Shown one piece after another: positions 5,659 to 5,883 of a stretch of 5,883 nucleotides of DNA. The notes below the pieces were generated by a model. The model was not told the DNA's origin. It was given only the letters and a program-made list of their open reading frames with translations, and ran no database searches. The first letter of the stretch is position 1, and every line of letters begins with the position of its first letter. Source of the stretch: Desulfobacteraceae bacterium (lineage in GTDB: Bacteria > Desulfobacterota > Desulfobacteria > Desulfobacterales > UBA11574); assembly GCA_002868985.1 (NCBI GenBank), contig PKTV01000284.1, forward strand, positions 1-5,883, given 5' to 3'. The translations under genes were made by a program, and so were the position numbers.

Positions 5659-5710
5659 AAACACAATTTTTACCTGAGTTGTGATACTATGTTTTATTTT
5701 CTATTACCTC

Positions 5711-5883
5711 AATTGTGCGAAGGCCGAGGATGCCCTATATCCTCCCGACAACGGGATCTCCGTTTTACTACGAGCGGCATCAAGGGCGAAGCCGTAGTCG
5801 TCTACTGCGAGCCTTTGATAACAAAGGAGATCCCCGTGAGCGGGATTTCGCTTCGCTCAAGGCGCATTCATCGGCTTTCCCCC
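5711..5883. other. GC-rich block of short inverted repeats at the window edge, unidentified
   Basis: Base content jumps to 66 of 120 G/C at 5761-5880, against 15 of 60 at 5521-5580. It contains hairpin pairs GAGGAT/ATCCTC (5726-5744), CCCG/CGGG (5744-5755), GTAG/CTAC (5794-5805) and CCTTTG/CAAAGG (5812-5827), plus a longer pair, ACGGGATCTCCGTTT (5751-5765) against AAAGGAGATCCCCGT (5823-5837). A plus-strand frame stays open from ATG 5730 to the edge (starts MPYILPTTGSPFYYE) but its GAGG is too close to the ATG and the protein is not recognised. It could be the end of a mobile or repeated element, a structured RNA, or the start of a transferred gene; the window stops too soon to decide. Confidence 0.35.

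Larger units (their letters stand above)
5039..5710 (-). other. Region upstream of the kinase without a confident gene
   Basis: About 670 nt, strongly AT-rich in places (15 of 60 bases are G/C at 5521-5580). It holds the kinase ribosome site (5048-5051), fragments that look like decayed coding sequence (5112-5292), an inverted repeat at 5419-5436, a nested inverted repeat at 5616-5658 and a possible promoter at 5609-5638. TGTGAT occurs three times (5431, 5597 and 5680). No frame of useful length looks like a known protein. Confidence 0.5.

Overview
The window looks like a piece of a Gram-negative chromosome, most likely from a deltaproteobacterium of the Desulfobacterales/Desulfobacterota kind. 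This is inferred from an LpxD (lipid A) fragment, a cold-shock protein of the deltaproteobacterial type, and a PocR-domain histidine kinase beginning MAEKPTYEELEQ, a start I associate with that group. It is not proven by a marker gene. All convincing genes lie on the minus strand, so transcription runs from right to left.

Right to left: positions 5039-5883 carry no confident gene. The far end (about 5711-5883) is a GC-rich block full of short inverted repeats. To its left is AT-rich sequence with a nested inverted repeat, a possible promoter and small degenerate-looking coding fragments. Then comes a signalling cluster: a PocR-sensor histidine kinase (3527-5038) broken by one in-frame TGA at 4145-4147; a single-domain Rcp1-like response regulator (3115-3576) overlapping the kinase end by 50 nt; a decayed remnant of another receiver gene (2987-3110); and a 546-residue diguanylate cyclase with order REC - HisKA-like - REC - GGDEF (1268-2908). 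A 3' tail ends at a strong terminator (about 1010-1040). Next are a cold-shock gene with a long leader (505-705) and its own terminator (449-488), then the start of lpxD (1-324, cut by the left edge).

The signalling genes suggest a small-molecule-sensing phosphorelay that ends in cyclic-di-GMP synthesis. The kinase would phosphorylate the stand-alone receiver and/or the first receiver of the cyclase. The cyclase carries a histidine-box domain without an ATPase domain, and a second receiver whose phospho-acceptor Asp is Glu. The broken kinase and the receiver remnant show that the cluster is decaying or being rearranged. I see no CRISPR array, tRNA, rRNA, or recognisable transposase gene. No clearly new system is proven; the most unusual items are the kinase interrupted by a stop, the cyclase architecture, and the structured block at the right edge.
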